A stretch of DNA of 52,769 nt from Marinobacter manganoxydans MnI7-9 (GCF_000235625.1 NZ_AGTR01000054.1:1-52769), one strand, 5' to 3'; positions 8,245 through 17,915 are shown, numbered from the stretch's first letter. Made by a program: numbers and translations. The notes: generated from the letters alone by a model not told the origin.

Positions 8245-9134
8245 ATTTTTTTCATTAACTTGCCGAAATCGTGATGCGTCACTACATCGACCGACCTCAC
8301 GATATCCGGCGTTATCACTTCTGTGTCTGATTCTATTGCCTTAATCGCGGCTTCAATCACTACAGATTTGGTCCCCCCGATTGTTTGCATCGAACGACTA
8401 AAGATTTCATTGGCTAGCTTCGGATCGGCCAAGTTGGATGGATTCTGAAGAGGCAGCTGTTTTTCGAATTTGAACAATAATTTCTGATAGTTTTGGTTGG
8501 CTTCCCAGCGTTCTAGGACGTAAGGCGTCAAACGAGTTGCCAATTGATCATCTGCCCGTAATGCACCTAGCAGTGCCTGTGTGCCGACAAGCACCAAGGA
8601 CAGGCTCAAAGAAGAGCTGAGATTCTTTAAAGCTGCCAAAACATTTTCTTGCTGGCGAAGCGGAGCAGAGGCGAGATGGTGGAATTCATCGATAATCAAA
8701 ACTCGTACGCCCATTTCACGCAGCACCCTCTCAGCTTGGTTCTGTAATGCTCTTGCGCTAGCTGCTGGCCTGTGGACGACCATTAGTTGCGTCAGGAGAC
8801 TCGTCCAAAATTTTGGCTCGTCTGATGAGGCTGGCATATACGTGAGGACAATTGGTGTACGAATTCCGTTCTCGGTATTCTGAGACGGGTGCATGCTGAT
8901 GAATCGTCTAACAAGAGTTGTTTTGCCGTTGTTGGGGCGGCCTACAATGGCCATGCTAGGCATGCGGCTTGAAGTTGGATGCGTGATCAGATCGTTTAGA
9001 CCTTGTGCAATTCTTGTGGCGGCAGGGTAACCAATCCAGCGGTCTTGTTTGATATAGGCAATGCGTGAGGCATTACCCTGATCCAACATCTTTAAAGCTT
9101 CTTCATCAAGCTTCCGCCCCTCAGCTGCTACCAT
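8241..9134 (-). CDS. tnsC: TnsC/TniB AAA+ transposition regulator
   Basis: A 297-residue AAA+ ATPase with Walker A VGRPNNGKTTL (64-74) and Walker B VLIIDEFHHL (145-154), plus a likely sensor region VLVGTQALL. TnsC forms an ATP-dependent filament on target DNA, conveys the target signal from TniQ and activates the TnsAB transposase, and it helps to impose target immunity. Compared with Tn7 TnsC (over 500 residues) it is short, as is TniB of Tn5053/Tn6022 elements. It overlaps the tnsB stop by seven bases and the tniQ start by four. Confidence 0.88.
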   Translation of the reverse strand: MVAAEGRKLDEEALKMLDQGNASRIAYIKQDRWIGYPAATRIAQGLNDLITHPTSSRMPSMAIVGRPNNGKTTLVRRFISMHPSQNTENGIRTPIVLTYMPASSDEPKFWTSLLTQLMVVHRPAASARALQNQAERVLREMGVRVLIIDEFHHLASAPLRQQENVLAALKNLSSSLSLSLVLVGTQALLGALRADDQLATRLTPYVLERWEANQNYQKLLFKFEKQLPLQNPSNLADPKLANEIFSRSMQTIGGTKSVVIEAAIKAIESDTEVITPDIVRSVDVVTHHDFGKLMKKI

Positions 9135-11053
9135 TCTTCCGCTCCTTCGAATGCCGCAATGTCGACGTCAACAAAACCGTTGGTCGATTGTAATGGTGAG
9201 GCTTCGTTGGGAAGAGATGATTCTGGTTTTACCGACTTCATGGCGTTATATTTGCGTCTTTCGGTTGATTTGCGTTTCGCTTTAGCTTGCTTGGTCTTCT
9301 CTTTCGCATCTTCAACCAATTGGTAGTTGTCCTCAGCATGTCTCGCGATAGAAAAGGCGTCGTGTGCTTCGTTTCGGTTTTTCAGTTCTCGTTCGTGTGC
9401 TTTGAATTCGGAAAGACTGATTGCTGGCATATCCCGCACTGCACAGGGTATAACGTGATAGCCCTCCAGAACCGGATCCCACATCCAAATGCGCGTAATG
9501 TCTCGCGGGTCGATGCGAAACAAACTTTTCCTTTCTTCCTCGGATTTCCTCTCTCGGGCCAACCTCTCCGAACCGAATAGCTCAATATCTTGGTAAGGAA
9601 TGTTCTTGTAAGTGATGCCTGATCGCGTGATAGTTCGATAGAAGAATGGCAGGAAATCGATGCGCACGCGATTGGGGTCGCTGTAGACAGAGGGCATCCC
9701 AACACCCGGCTGTCCCGGAGAGCCTAGAATGCCTCGTTCCCATTCCTGATAAGGCGTCGCGCCTCTTAATCCTTTGTGCGGTGTCTTGTGATACTTCTCA
9801 CAGATGTGGCGAACGATAAACTGCTCAAGCTCGTACAAAGTCATCGCTGCCTGAGATTCTGAATCGTAATCGCCCCGTTCCTTGGGATTAGCAAAAGTCG
9901 CCCCTGGCAACTCGCGTACCCACAGTGAAAATGTGCTCATGAGCCGCTCGATATGGCCGCCAAAATTGGTGCCTCCTAGCGGTCGCCACTCGATAGAGAA
10001 TGGATAATCTTCGACTGAGCGTGTCAGGTAGTTGGATTTGAAGTCAGCACCATTGTCCGCCCCAATCTTTCTTGGTGCGCCGTACATTGGCCACTCGACT
10101 GAAAGTTCAAGAGATGCCAGATAGTCATGTTTAGTCAGCAGCATGTTGGAGATAGCGCTGCCCACTGACACAAAACTCGGACTGTCCAAAGATAGGTATA
10201 TTCCAAGAACGCAACGTGTATTCACGTCGATTGCCAATGTGATCCACGGTCGCCCGAGCGGCATTCGATCATGTTCATCCACAACAATAGTGTTGACCTG
10301 GGTGTGATCAATCTGAATGAAGTCGAGAGGTCGCTCTGCGCCAGGGATGCCCGTCTCCACTTGATCAATTTCCTGCTTAGACTCGCTGTGACTATGTCGG
10401 GCTCTCTTGGTTTTCTTCGGCTCCAGATCATTAATGCGTTTGCGTACCGCTCCTACGCTGGGCGGCTCGATGCTTAATGTGCGGCAACGCGTTTCGATAA
10501 AGTCGGCCACTCTGACGACTGATTTCTTCTGGGCCGTCAGATAATGCAGTCGAATCCCCTCGGCGATGACTGCTTCGACTTTGGCATCGAGAAGGCGTGT
10601 GCCTTTGCGCCTGCCGCGCTTGCGTGGAAGGAGGCTAGTTTTACTTTGAGTCGCCTCAAATCGCTTGATCATGTTGTAGATCATGGCTACTGAAAAACCG
10701 GAACTTTCTGACACCGCCTTAACGTCATCAAGCGTCCGAGACTGAGCTGACAATAAGGGAAAAATGATGTCGAATCGCCGGTTGATCTCCGTCCATTCTT
10801 TGTCGCCATAATCTGCATAATCACGTGAAGATGATGCAGTCAAAGTTGCTGTTGAGGAGTCACTGACAATTAGCGGTTTGAGTTGGTAAATCGGAGCGTT
10901 AATTATTTGCCCGGAACTCTCGTCGTTAACCATGACCCGTTCAAGGCTGATCGTTTCGATCACCTTGACTGTCCGACCTTGATAATCAAGCAAGGTGCCC
11001 GGCTTTAATGGAAGAGTAGCGGGCGTCCCCTCGCGTTTCAGGAAGGAATCCAT
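9128..11053 (-). CDS. tnsB: TnsB/TniA DDE transposase
   Basis: This 641-residue protein is the transposase that binds the transposon ends and joins 3' ends to the target. The retroviral-integrase-type catalytic triad is visible: D249 in FIQIDHTQV, D333 in IGADNGADF and E369 in GGHIERLMSTF. An N-terminal HTH region (~105-150) ends in the basic stretch LLPRKRGRRKGT, and a Mu-type C-terminal beta-barrel follows the rve domain. The basic tail (KEKTKQAKAKRKSTERRK, ~590) probably contacts TnsC or DNA. It overlaps tnsA by 16 bases. All three catalytic residues are intact, so the transposase looks functional. Confidence 0.92.
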   Translation of the reverse strand: MDSFLKREGTPATLPLKPGTLLDYQGRTVKVIETISLERVMVNDESSGQIINAPIYQLKPLIVSDSSTATLTASSSRDYADYGDKEWTEINRRFDIIFPLLSAQSRTLDDVKAVSESSGFSVAMIYNMIKRFEATQSKTSLLPRKRGRRKGTRLLDAKVEAVIAEGIRLHYLTAQKKSVVRVADFIETRCRTLSIEPPSVGAVRKRINDLEPKKTKRARHSHSESKQEIDQVETGIPGAERPLDFIQIDHTQVNTIVVDEHDRMPLGRPWITLAIDVNTRCVLGIYLSLDSPSFVSVGSAISNMLLTKHDYLASLELSVEWPMYGAPRKIGADNGADFKSNYLTRSVEDYPFSIEWRPLGGTNFGGHIERLMSTFSLWVRELPGATFANPKERGDYDSESQAAMTLYELEQFIVRHICEKYHKTPHKGLRGATPYQEWERGILGSPGQPGVGMPSVYSDPNRVRIDFLPFFYRTITRSGITYKNIPYQDIELFGSERLARERKSEEERKSLFRIDPRDITRIWMWDPVLEGYHVIPCAVRDMPAISLSEFKAHERELKNRNEAHDAFSIARHAEDNYQLVEDAKEKTKQAKAKRKSTERRKYNAMKSVKPESSLPNEASPLQSTNGFVDVDIAAFEGAEEW

Positions 11054-11733
11054 ATCGGGCTCCTATTGTCGATGGGGGAATATATATCGAAAGCCACAAT
11101 GCGTTGGGCGAGCATTGCCCATACGTAAGGTAGCGCCATGGCTTTCTCTTCGAATGTGGAGCAGCATGCCGTGATCAATATCTCAGGAGTAGCGCGACCA
11201 CGAGCGCTCAGCTCTTCAAATAAACGCTTGGGATAGTCAGGAAACTGATCCTCTAAAGAAATCGCGTGATAACGTGCCAAAAAGTTGGCATTGGACACCA
11301 ACGCTGGAATCAGCGAAAGCTCAGTGCGCACCTCGAAGCGCCAGCCTTGCATGCTAGATGCGTACTCCCGCGCCGCATAAAAGCCGTCTCGCAATTGATC
11401 GATGTTCTCTTTTAGCGCTTTCCGGGGCTTTAACTCTAGTAGAAGGCAGGGCGGCATTCCGGAGCCAAGACCGAATTCGACCAATGCGTCTGGTGTATAA
11501 GTGCGGCGCTTGCCATAAGAATCAGTGTACTCCAGCTCGATTGGGTTCCATGTAATGCGCCGAAAACCCGGATGAACCGAAAGCTGCGTGAAGTAATCTC
11601 GCTCCAGACCTGACTCATAAGCTACTTTTCCTGCCGGTGTATGTAGGTATCCGGACGAACTTCGGTAACAGCCAGGAAGAGTCCTTTTGCTCGTTCTAGC
11701 AATTACGTTAAATTTGTATGTCATTCTATTCAT
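11038..11733 (-). CDS. tnsA: TnsA/TniC endonuclease of the transposase
   Basis: TnsA cuts the 5' ends of the element so that, together with TnsB, transposition is cut-and-paste. The restriction-enzyme-like core is present: YESGLERDYF, YTPDALVEF (the aspartate) and LLLELKPRK (E-x-K), followed by a C-terminal winged-helix region. Length is about 231 residues. The start is uncertain: in-frame ATGs at 11733 and 11724 and a TTG at 11754 lack a clear ribosome-binding site. It is the first gene of the operon and lies within 100 bp of the right end, so its promoter must overlap the TnsB-binding region of that end. Confidence 0.85.
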   Translation of the reverse strand: MNRMTYKFNVIARTSKRTLPGCYRSSSGYLHTPAGKVAYESGLERDYFTQLSVHPGFRRITWNPIELEYTDSYGKRRTYTPDALVEFGLGSGMPPCLLLELKPRKALKENIDQLRDGFYAAREYASSMQGWRFEVRTELSLIPALVSNANFLARYHAISLEDQFPDYPKRLFEELSARGRATPEILITACCSTFEEKAMALPYVWAMLAQRIVAFDIYSPIDNRSPIWIPS

Positions 11734-11761
11734 TAAGCACAAATTAATTTCCAATCTATTA

Positions 11762-11826
11762 GTGCAATTGCACGGATTTATGCGCCATTAAGACTATTGT
11801 ATTCTAGTTTATACGTGTTTCCTACA
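11762..11826 (-). repeat. right terminus of the Tn6022-like element
   Basis: The end reads inward TGTAGGAAACACGTATAAAC on the minus strand. A perfect 12-bp palindrome GTGCAATTGCAC lies at 11762-11773. Base 11827 onward matches comM codons exactly, which fixes the boundary to within a few bases. TnsB-binding repeats should lie in this AT-rich stretch, but I could not define them convincingly without the left end for comparison. Confidence 0.65.
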
Positions 11827-12509
11827 GCGGCAGCAGCCCCAGGCCCGGAGAAATCTCACTGGCTCACCGGGGCGTACTGTTTCTCGACGAGTTGCCAGAG
11901 TTTGAACGCCGGGTGCTGGAGGTCCTGCGTGAGCCGATGGAAACCGGCGAAATCTCGATCAGCCGGGCAGCACGGCAGGTGAATTTTCCGGCGCGATTTC
12001 AGGTCGTGGCTGCAATGAATCCCTGCCCCTGTGGCTACAGTGGTCATCCCACCATCGAGTGTCAGTGTACGCCGCAACAGGTTACCCGTTACCGGTCGAA
12101 AATTTCCGGCCCCCTTCTGGACAGGTTTGATCTGCATGTGGAGGTGCCTGTGCAGGGTGGCGACGTATTGATGCAGTCGGGCGGGGATGGCGAAACCAGC
12201 GCCACCGTCCGGGAGCGTGTCCTGATTGCCAGAGCCCGGCAATCAGAGCGGGGTTGCCTGAATGCGGCCTTGTCCGGGCGTGCGTTGCAGGCTGCGTGCC
12301 GGCTGGATCGCCAGGGCGAGCAGTTGCTCACCGGTGCCATGGAAAAGCTGGGGCTTTCGGCCCGTGCACTGCACCGCATATTGCGAGTTGCCCGAACGCT
12401 TGCCGATCTTGAAGGCAGCGAGGAGCTACGACAGAGCCATCTGGTTGAGGCTCTGGGTTACCGGCAGCTCGACCGACAGCAGGGCCGCAACTCGGTGGTC
12501 TCCGCCTGA
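11827..12509 (+). pseudogene. comM: comM (YifB-like Mg-chelatase AAA+ helicase), 3' part, interrupted by transposon
   Basis: The frame reads GSSPRPGEISLAHRGVLFLD followed by ELPEFERRVLEVLREPMETG: the Walker B region and downstream half of ComM, with the conserved NPCPCGYSGHP and the C-terminal Mg-chelatase domain (QVTRYRSKISGPLLDRFDLH). The 5' part, with the Walker A and N-terminal Lon-like domain, is absent. The break falls in the conserved glycine run before S-PRPGE, the site used by AbaR/Tn6022 elements. ComM is a branch-migration helicase that aids integration of transformed DNA, so this strain should have reduced natural transformation if it is otherwise competent. An in-frame ATG (11892) could yield a truncated 205-residue product. 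Confidence 0.9.
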
Positions 12510-12581
12510 GCGACAACACTCTGGTAAACTGTTGGCAAATCCCGTTAACCATGACCCGCTGCCTGCGGTTAAGGATTGCAG

Positions 12582-13313
12582 ATGACAGACCATAAAGAAC
12601 CGCAAGATCCCAAAGAGGCCGCCGATTCGCCGGTCACCACCCGTCGCGGTGTGCGCAGCTTTGTTTTGCGCCAGGGCCGGATGACGGAAGGCCAGAAAAA
12701 GGCGTTCGAGCGGAGCTGGCCGAAGTACGGGCTGACCCGTGAGGACGGAATGATTGATCCCAGGGAAGTGTTCGGCCGCGACAACATGCTGAACCTGGAA
12801 ATCGGTTTTGGTATGGGGCGGTCCCTGGCCGACATGGCTGAGGCCGCTCCCGAACAGGATTTTATCGGGGTTGAAGTTCATCAGCCCGGTGTTGGCGCGT
12901 TGCTCAAGGAGATCGAGGACCGTGGCCTGGAAAACGTCCGGATTTACAGTATTGATGCCAACGATGTGATTGACCTCTGCCTTCCGGATGCGTGCCTGGA
13001 TCGCGTGATGGTGTTCTTCCCCGATCCCTGGCACAAGAAAAAGCATCACAAGCGCCGGCTGATCCAGCACGAGTTTGTCCAGCGGGTTCGTCACAAGTTG
13101 AGGGTAGGCGGCATTCTGCACCTGGCGACCGACTGGGAGAATTATGCCGAGCATATGCTCGAGGTGATGAGCGAGTCCGAGGGCTTTGCCAACACCCAGG
13201 AGACCGGTGGCTATTCACCGCGCCCTGACGACCGTCCAATTACCAAGTTTGAGAAGCGGGGCGAAACCCTCGGTCACGGTGTCTGGGACCTGTTGTTCTA
13301 TCGCACCAATTAA
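12582..13313 (+). CDS. trmB: tRNA (guanine-46-N7)-methyltransferase
   Basis: TrmB methylates N7 of G46 in the variable loop of tRNAs using S-adenosylmethionine. The SAM-binding motif [11 protein letters not shown] and the family signature [16 protein letters not shown] are both present, with [10 protein letters not shown] towards the end. The product has 243 residues, close to the ~239 of the E. coli enzyme. The ATG at 12582 is preceded by AAGGA six bases away; a TTG two codons earlier (12576) would place the start too close to that site. It lies just behind the comM remnant on the same strand. Confidence 0.95.
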   Translation: MTDHKEPQDPKEAADSPVTTRRGVRSFVLRQGRMTEGQKKAFERSWPKYGLTREDGMIDPREVFGRDNMLNLEIGFGMGRSLADMAEAAPEQDFIGVEVHQPGVGALLKEIEDRGLENVRIYSIDANDVIDLCLPDACLDRVMVFFPDPWHKKKHHKRRLIQHEFVQRVRHKLRVGGILHLATDWENYAEHMLEVMSESEGFANTQETGGYSPRPDDRPITKFEKRGETLGHGVWDLLFYRTN

Positions 13314-13330
13314 GAGGCGTTGATCGGGGG

Positions 13331-13864
13331 TCAGTGATGCGCGAGCGGGTGGCGCCGTGACGCCCGGATGATGACCAGCCCGGCGATGCCGAGCGTGAGC
13401 GCCGTGAATTTGATGAGTGCGCATAGGGTTGCGGACAGGCTCATCTCATCGGTGGGCGGGTTGAAATTGTTCAGCAACAGAATGTTCTCTGCACCGTCGC
13501 TCAGGCCGGCAGTTGCGAACAGGGCCCGTACCCAACGGGCACCCACCCGCTCGCGAATGCCGGGGCGATCACGGGTAAAGTGCCGGGTAAGATGAATCAG
13601 GGCCAGCATGTAGGCAGGAATGAACAGGAAGTCCAGCCACAGCGAAACCTTCGCCCAGGCAACCCCTTCGCTTCCCCAGCTGCGAAAAATGGCGTGGGCC
13701 TGATCGGCAGTCCCGGCCAGCTGATAGCTCACGATACCCTGGGGTGCTGATGCCGTCTGCAGAGGCTGGTTGACCATAAGCAGAGCGAACAGCAGCACGG
13801 CAGCCACGACCAGGCTGGCTTTCAGGCTTTTGGGAAATGCTGCCACTCCGTGTGCAGGGTCCAT
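13331..13864 (-). CDS. conserved hypothetical inner-membrane protein
   Basis: A 177-residue protein with about four predicted membrane segments: SLVVAAVLLFALLMV near the N-terminus, FLFIPAYMLALIHL around residue 95, ALFATAGLSDGAENILLL, and FTALTLGIAGLVIIRA near the end. It has no recognised domain. The start codon shares one base with the hemW stop (TAATG), so it is the last gene of the metX-metW-rdgB-hemW operon. Its function cannot be inferred beyond membrane location; conservation of this position in relatives would be informative. It converges on trmB with only 17 bp between the stops. Confidence 0.75.
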   Translation of the reverse strand: MDPAHGVAAFPKSLKASLVVAAVLLFALLMVNQPLQTASAPQGIVSYQLAGTADQAHAIFRSWGSEGVAWAKVSLWLDFLFIPAYMLALIHLTRHFTRDRPGIRERVGARWVRALFATAGLSDGAENILLLNNFNPPTDEMSLSATLCALIKFTALTLGIAGLVIIRASRRHPLAHH

Positions 13865-15030
13865 TACAGAAAACGCTCCAACAGGCTGTTAAGGTATCTC
13901 TGGCCCAGGTCGGTTGCCTGGAGTCGATCGCTTACCAGCAGCTTTTCATTCCGCAGTTGTTCAAGTTTTACTCCAACTGTTGTCAGGGGTAAACCCGTTC
14001 GTTCAGAAAAAAGGCTTTCATCCACTCCTTCTTTCAGTCTGAGGGCGTTCATCAGGAATTCCAGCGGCAGATCGTCCACGGCAATCGCATCAGAACCGGC
14101 CGTTCGGCTGCCGATCCGGTTCAGGTAAGCGTCCGGCTGCCGGGTCTTCCAGTATCGCCTGATACCCCCGTCCACCAGGCTGATCTTGCCGTGGGCCCCA
14201 GCCCCGAGGGCCAGGTAGTCCCCGAACGTCCAGTAGTTCAGATTGTGACGGGAGGCCCTTCCCTGGAGGCTCCAGGCCGAGACTTCGTAATCCTCGTAGC
14301 CGTGTTGGTGCAGGTAATCGGAACCCCGGCGATAGATGTCCCAGAGATGATCGTCGTCGGGCAGTTCTGGCGGACGGCTGTAAAACTCGGTATTGGGCTC
14401 GAGGGTCAGCTGGTACCAGGAGAGATGCGGTGGTTTGTAGTCCAGGGCAGTCTGGATGTCCTCAAGTGCCTGCCCGGGCGTCTGGCCCGGCAGACCGTGC
14501 ATCAGATCGATATTGAAGTTATCGAACCCGGCACGGCGAGCGGCGCGTATGGCCCGGTGGGCGGCATCGGCATCGTGAATGCGCCCCAGCGTTTTGAGAT
14601 GGTCGGGATTGAAACTCTGGACCCCGATGGACAGACGGTTGATGCCCGCTGCCCGGAACGCGTCGAACCGGCCGGCTTCGAGCGTGCCGGGGTTGGCTTC
14701 CAGGGTAATTTCGGCATTTGTGGCGAAGGCAAGGCGTGCCCGCAGTTCCCTGAACAGGCGATCGTAGAAGTCGCCGCTCATCAGGGACGGAGTGCCGCCT
14801 CCGATGAACACGGTCTCTATTGGTCGATCGGTGGCAAAGGCCAGGTCCTGGTCGAGATCTTCGAGCAGAGCCTGCAGATAGGCGGATTCCGGGATTGTCC
14901 CGGTGAAAGCGTGGGAGTTGAAGTCACAGTAGGGGCACTTCCGCACGCACCAGGGTACGTGAATATAGAGGCTCAACGGCGGCCTAACCGCCGCTGGCTG
15001 CTGATCGTCCCCGGGGCTGGTATTACTCAA
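13864..15030 (-). CDS. hemW: radical SAM heme chaperone HemW
   Basis: HemW (formerly annotated as an oxygen-independent coproporphyrinogen oxidase) binds heme and a 4Fe-4S cluster and delivers heme to membrane proteins. The radical-SAM motif is CVRKCPYC (about residues 28-35), preceded by LYIHVPWC; the SAM-binding GGGTPS follows at ~77. The C-terminal HemN_C domain is present (EFLMNALRLKEGV). HemW lacks the extra cysteine and N-terminal part of HemN, as here (388 residues). The start is TTG at 15030, five bases behind the rdgB stop; there is no alternative ATG before the motif, so this start is well constrained. Confidence 0.93.
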   Translation of the reverse strand: MSNTSPGDDQQPAAVRPPLSLYIHVPWCVRKCPYCDFNSHAFTGTIPESAYLQALLEDLDQDLAFATDRPIETVFIGGGTPSLMSGDFYDRLFRELRARLAFATNAEITLEANPGTLEAGRFDAFRAAGINRLSIGVQSFNPDHLKTLGRIHDADAAHRAIRAARRAGFDNFNIDLMHGLPGQTPGQALEDIQTALDYKPPHLSWYQLTLEPNTEFYSRPPELPDDDHLWDIYRRGSDYLHQHGYEDYEVSAWSLQGRASRHNLNYWTFGDYLALGAGAHGKISLVDGGIRRYWKTRQPDAYLNRIGSRTAGSDAIAVDDLPLEFLMNALRLKEGVDESLFSERTGLPLTTVGVKLEQLRNEKLLVSDRLQATDLGQRYLNSLLERFL

Positions 15031-15035
15031 CTGTT

Positions 15036-15635
15036 TCAGGCCTCGGCCTTCAGCTGATCCAGCAGAATCTTCAGGGCGCGTCCGCGGTGGCTGATGCTGC
15101 CCTTTTCGGCGCGGGACAGTTCCGCCGCACTGCAGCCATGCTCTGGTGCCAGGAACACCGGGTCATAACCGAAGCCGCCATCGCCCTGAGGGGATCTGAG
15201 GATCGAGCCCGGCCAGCGGCCATGGCAGATGATCGGGGTCGGGTCTTCGGCATGGCGCAGGTATACCAGCACACAGTGAAACTGGGCGCCCCGTTGCCCG
15301 TCCGGCACGCCCGCCATGGCGTCGAGCAGCGCGTCCACATTGTCCTGATCGGTTGCATCATCGCCGGCAAAGCGGGCAGAGCGCACGCCCGGGCGGCCTT
15401 CAAGCGCGTCCACCGCCAGACCACTGTCGTCAGCGAGTGCTGGCAGCCCGGTTTCCCGGGCCGCGTGGCGCGCCTTGAGAATCGCGTTTTCTACAAAGGT
15501 GACCGCCGGCTCCTCGGCTTCACCGACGCCCAGTTCGCCCTGGGCAATCGGCGTCATGCCAAGAGGTGCCAGGAGCTCGGTCAACTCGGCGATTTTGCCC
15601 CTGTTATTGCTGGCGATGACAAGTCGGTTGGTCAT
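15036..15635 (-). CDS. rdgB: XTP/dITP diphosphatase (RdgB/HAM1)
   Basis: This pyrophosphatase hydrolyses non-canonical purine triphosphates such as dITP and XTP, preventing their entry into DNA. The substrate-binding N-terminal motif is [13 protein letters not shown], with [12 protein letters not shown] (catalytic aspartates) and GGFGYDPVF further on; SHRGRAL closes the family signature. The 199-residue length matches the family (~197). It sits tightly between a DUF4426 gene and hemW on the minus strand, with 5-6 bp gaps, as in Pseudomonas. Confidence 0.95.
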   Translation of the reverse strand: MTNRLVIASNNRGKIAELTELLAPLGMTPIAQGELGVGEAEEPAVTFVENAILKARHAARETGLPALADDSGLAVDALEGRPGVRSARFAGDDATDQDNVDALLDAMAGVPDGQRGAQFHCVLVYLRHAEDPTPIICHGRWPGSILRSPQGDGGFGYDPVFLAPEHGCSAAELSRAEKGSISHRGRALKILLDQLKAEA

Positions 15636-15641
15636 ATAGGC

Positions 15642-16097
15642 TTAATCGCTGAACAGTGTGTGAGCAAACCGTACCGCCAGGTCCTGCTGGTGTCCGGTAG
15701 GGCGTGCGGTAATATTGAAAGTCATCAGTTCGCCGGAGGAATACTGATACTCGGCAATAAAGTACACGGAGTCGCCCTCCTGGATGCGGCGGAACGCCAG
15801 GAAGCGTACCTGCTGGACATCGTTGGTTACCTTGCCCTCGACCTGGCCGCTCACCGGGGACATTGAGCCATCGTCGTTTTCCTCCATGATGGAGATATTG
15901 ACGATGCCTATGCCCTTGCTCCGCTGAAGATTATTGGCCTGGGCGACTTCCGGAGCCAGGAAGGTGCTGGGCAGGACACTCCAGAGTACCTTGTAGTCTC
16001 CGAAATCCTTCGAGCCGGCCTGTGCCTGCAGGCTGAACAGGCCAATCAGCGTGATTGCCAGCAGCGTACGGAATGTGGAAAAGGTTTTTGCGATCAT
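15642..16097 (-). CDS. DUF4426 exported protein
   Basis: The protein starts with a typical signal peptide, MIAKTFSTFRTLLAITLIGL then FSLQAQA, so it should be periplasmic (about 151 residues with the leader). The start at 16097 is chosen because it places the signal peptide at the N-terminus; a longer frame to 16169 would run into metW. The mature part (DYKVLWSVLPSTFLAPEVA...) matches the DUF4426 family, found in this same metW-rdgB position in Pseudomonas and relatives. No function is established. Its start lies three bases behind the metW stop. Confidence 0.85.
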   Translation of the reverse strand: MIAKTFSTFRTLLAITLIGLFSLQAQAGSKDFGDYKVLWSVLPSTFLAPEVAQANNLQRSKGIGIVNISIMEENDDGSMSPVSGQVEGKVTNDVQQVRFLAFRRIQEGDSVYFIAEYQYSSGELMTFNITARPTGHQQDLAVRFAHTLFSD

Positions 16098-16099
16098 TG

Positions 16100-16699
16100 C
16101 TAGGTCTCCCGTGTGATTCGGTAAATGGCAATTTCGCCCAACAAGTTCGGCCAGAGACGAGCCAGCCAACTGTTCTGGTGCTGGCCATCAACCACCCGGC
16201 GGCTTTTGATCCTGATGCCTTTCTGACGGCACAGTGCCTCAAAATCCTTGAAGGTGCACAACCTTATGTTGGGCGTGTTATACCATTTATACGGCAGTGC
16301 CTCGGATTCGGGCATACGACCGCTCAAAGTCAGTCCCCAGCGCAATCGCCAATGAGCAAAGTTGGGGAAGGTCACGATGCCTTCGCTGCCAACCCGCAGC
16401 ATTTCATCCAGTACCCTGTCAGGACGCCGGACCGCCTGAAGCGCCTGGGTCATCAGAACAATATCGAAACTGCCATCTTCAAAGTTCCCCAGCCCCTGGG
16501 TGTCCAGGTTCTGTTCGATAACCGCCACTCCGCGGCCCATGCAGGCGGTGATGTGGTCCGGGTTTATCTCCAGGCCGAAGCCACTGGCACCCCGTTCCCG
16601 CTGGAGGAAATCAAGAAGAGTGCCGTCGCCACAGCCCAGGTCCAGAACATGGTGGCCGGGCTGAACCCACTGCTGGATGATTTCGAGATCCGGTCTCAT
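16100..16699 (-). CDS. metW: MetW, partner of homoserine acyltransferase
   Basis: A small class I methyltransferase-fold protein of 199 residues with the SAM-binding motif [12 protein letters not shown] (about 18-29) and the family block [20 protein letters not shown]. MetW is required with MetX for acylation of homoserine in methionine synthesis in several Proteobacteria; it forms a complex with MetX, though its methyltransferase activity is not established. Its start overlaps the metX stop by four bases, as is usual for this pair. Confidence 0.93.
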   Translation of the reverse strand: MRPDLEIIQQWVQPGHHVLDLGCGDGTLLDFLQRERGASGFGLEINPDHITACMGRGVAVIEQNLDTQGLGNFEDGSFDIVLMTQALQAVRRPDRVLDEMLRVGSEGIVTFPNFAHWRLRWGLTLSGRMPESEALPYKWYNTPNIRLCTFKDFEALCRQKGIRIKSRRVVDGQHQNSWLARLWPNLLGEIAIYRITRET

Positions 16700-17844
16700 G
16701 CGCCGACCTCCCGTGCTACCCGGTCCATATAGGCGTTAAAGATGTCAGTGTACCGCGGGGTCGGAATCAGAAACGCGTCGTGCCCCCAGGGTGCGTCCAC
16801 CTCGGCGTAGCTGACCTTCCTGCGCGCGCCAATCATGGCATTGACCATTTCTTCCGAGCGGGCCGGCGTGAAGCGCCAGTCGGTGCTGAATGACAACACC
16901 AGGTATTCGCAACTGGCCGCTGCCAGTGCTTTCGAGAGGTCGCCGCCAAACTCGTAGGCCGGATCAAAGTAGTCCAGGGCACGGGTCATCAACAGGTAGG
17001 TGTTGGCGTCAAACGATTCGGAAAAGCGTTCGCCCTGATAGCGGAGGTAGCTCTCGACCTGGAACTCCGCGTCATAACCAAACTTGTAAGCCTGGTCACG
17101 GAGTTCGCGGCCAAATTTCTCGCCCATGGAGGCATCAGACAGATACGTGATATGGCCAACCATCCGCGCCAGCATAAGACCACGCCTGGGAACCGTATCA
17201 AAGTCGTAATAGCGCCCGTCGTGAAACTCCCGATCAGAGGTTATTGCCTGGCGTGCCACTTCATTGAAGGCAATATTCTGGGCGGTCAATCGCGGAGTGG
17301 ACGCAATCACCACCGCATGCCGCAGGCGATCGGGGTAGTCCAGGCTCCACTGCAGGGCCTGCATGCCGCCGAGGGAACCGCCAACAACGGCCGCCCAGCA
17401 TTGAATGCCGAGCCGATCTGCCAGCAGCGCCTGACTCTTGACCCAGTCGCCCACGGTGATAACCGGAAACTCCGGGCCAAACGGCTTTCCGGTTTCGGGA
17501 TTGATGCTGTTGGGGCCGGTGCTGCCGTGGCAGCCCCCCAGATTGTTCAGACTGACAACAAAAAAACGATCGGTATCGATGGGTTTTCCGGGGCCGATAC
17601 AGCTGTCCCACCAGCCGGGTTTGCGGTCCTCGGCAGAGTGGTAGCCGGCCGCGTGGTGATGGCCACTCAAGGCATGGCAGATAAGAACGGCATTGCTGGC
17701 GTCGGCATTCAGGGTGCCGTAGGTTTCCACCACCAGGTCATAGTTTTCCAGGGACTGGCCGCAGGCCAGATCGATGGGAGCGTCGAAATGATAGGTCTGC
17801 GGGGAGACAATCCCGACAGAATCCGCAGGCAGGGTATCAGGCAT
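16696..17844 (-). CDS. metX: homoserine O-acyltransferase (MetX, probably succinyl-transferring)
   Basis: This alpha/beta-hydrolase-fold enzyme activates L-homoserine as an O-acyl ester, the first committed step of methionine synthesis. The nucleophile elbow is [12 protein letters not shown], and the catalytic histidine lies in APWGHDAFL. The order of a MetX with MetW in gammaproteobacteria usually goes with succinyl-CoA as donor (MetXS), but I did not verify the specificity residues. The ATG at 17844 gives 382 residues, the usual length (~380); a longer frame to 17973 adds an unconserved 43-residue leader and would begin upstream of the promoter at 17916-17944. Confidence 0.92.
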   Translation of the reverse strand: MPDTLPADSVGIVSPQTYHFDAPIDLACGQSLENYDLVVETYGTLNADASNAVLICHALSGHHHAAGYHSAEDRKPGWWDSCIGPGKPIDTDRFFVVSLNNLGGCHGSTGPNSINPETGKPFGPEFPVITVGDWVKSQALLADRLGIQCWAAVVGGSLGGMQALQWSLDYPDRLRHAVVIASTPRLTAQNIAFNEVARQAITSDREFHDGRYYDFDTVPRRGLMLARMVGHITYLSDASMGEKFGRELRDQAYKFGYDAEFQVESYLRYQGERFSESFDANTYLLMTRALDYFDPAYEFGGDLSKALAAASCEYLVLSFSTDWRFTPARSEEMVNAMIGARRKVSYAEVDAPWGHDAFLIPTPRYTDIFNAYMDRVAREVGA

Positions 17845-17915
17845 CGGCGCGAATGGTTCCTGGTTCGATCCGTAAGTGTCTGGAAAAGCAATGACAAAGC
17901 CATCGCCAGCCCAGC

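Larger units (their letters stand above)
1..11826. mobile_element. Tn6022/AbaR-like Tn7-family transposon inserted in comM (right part)
   Basis: A five-gene transposition operon (tnsA, tnsB, tnsC, tniQ, tnsF) reads inward from the junction with comM. The terminus at 11826 reads TGTAGGAAACACG inward on the minus strand, fitting the TGT...ACA ends of Tn7-family elements. Next to it lies gcggc (11827-11831), a likely 5-bp target duplication; from memory, AbaR/Tn6022 insertions in Acinetobacter comM duplicate ACCGC, the complement of GCGGT. Cargo includes a restriction-modification-like module, IS remnants and an Rhs toxin/immunity pair. No left end and no 5' comM is visible, so the element either continues beyond base 1 or lost that end. 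That the Rhs region belongs to the element is inference. Confidence 0.8.
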
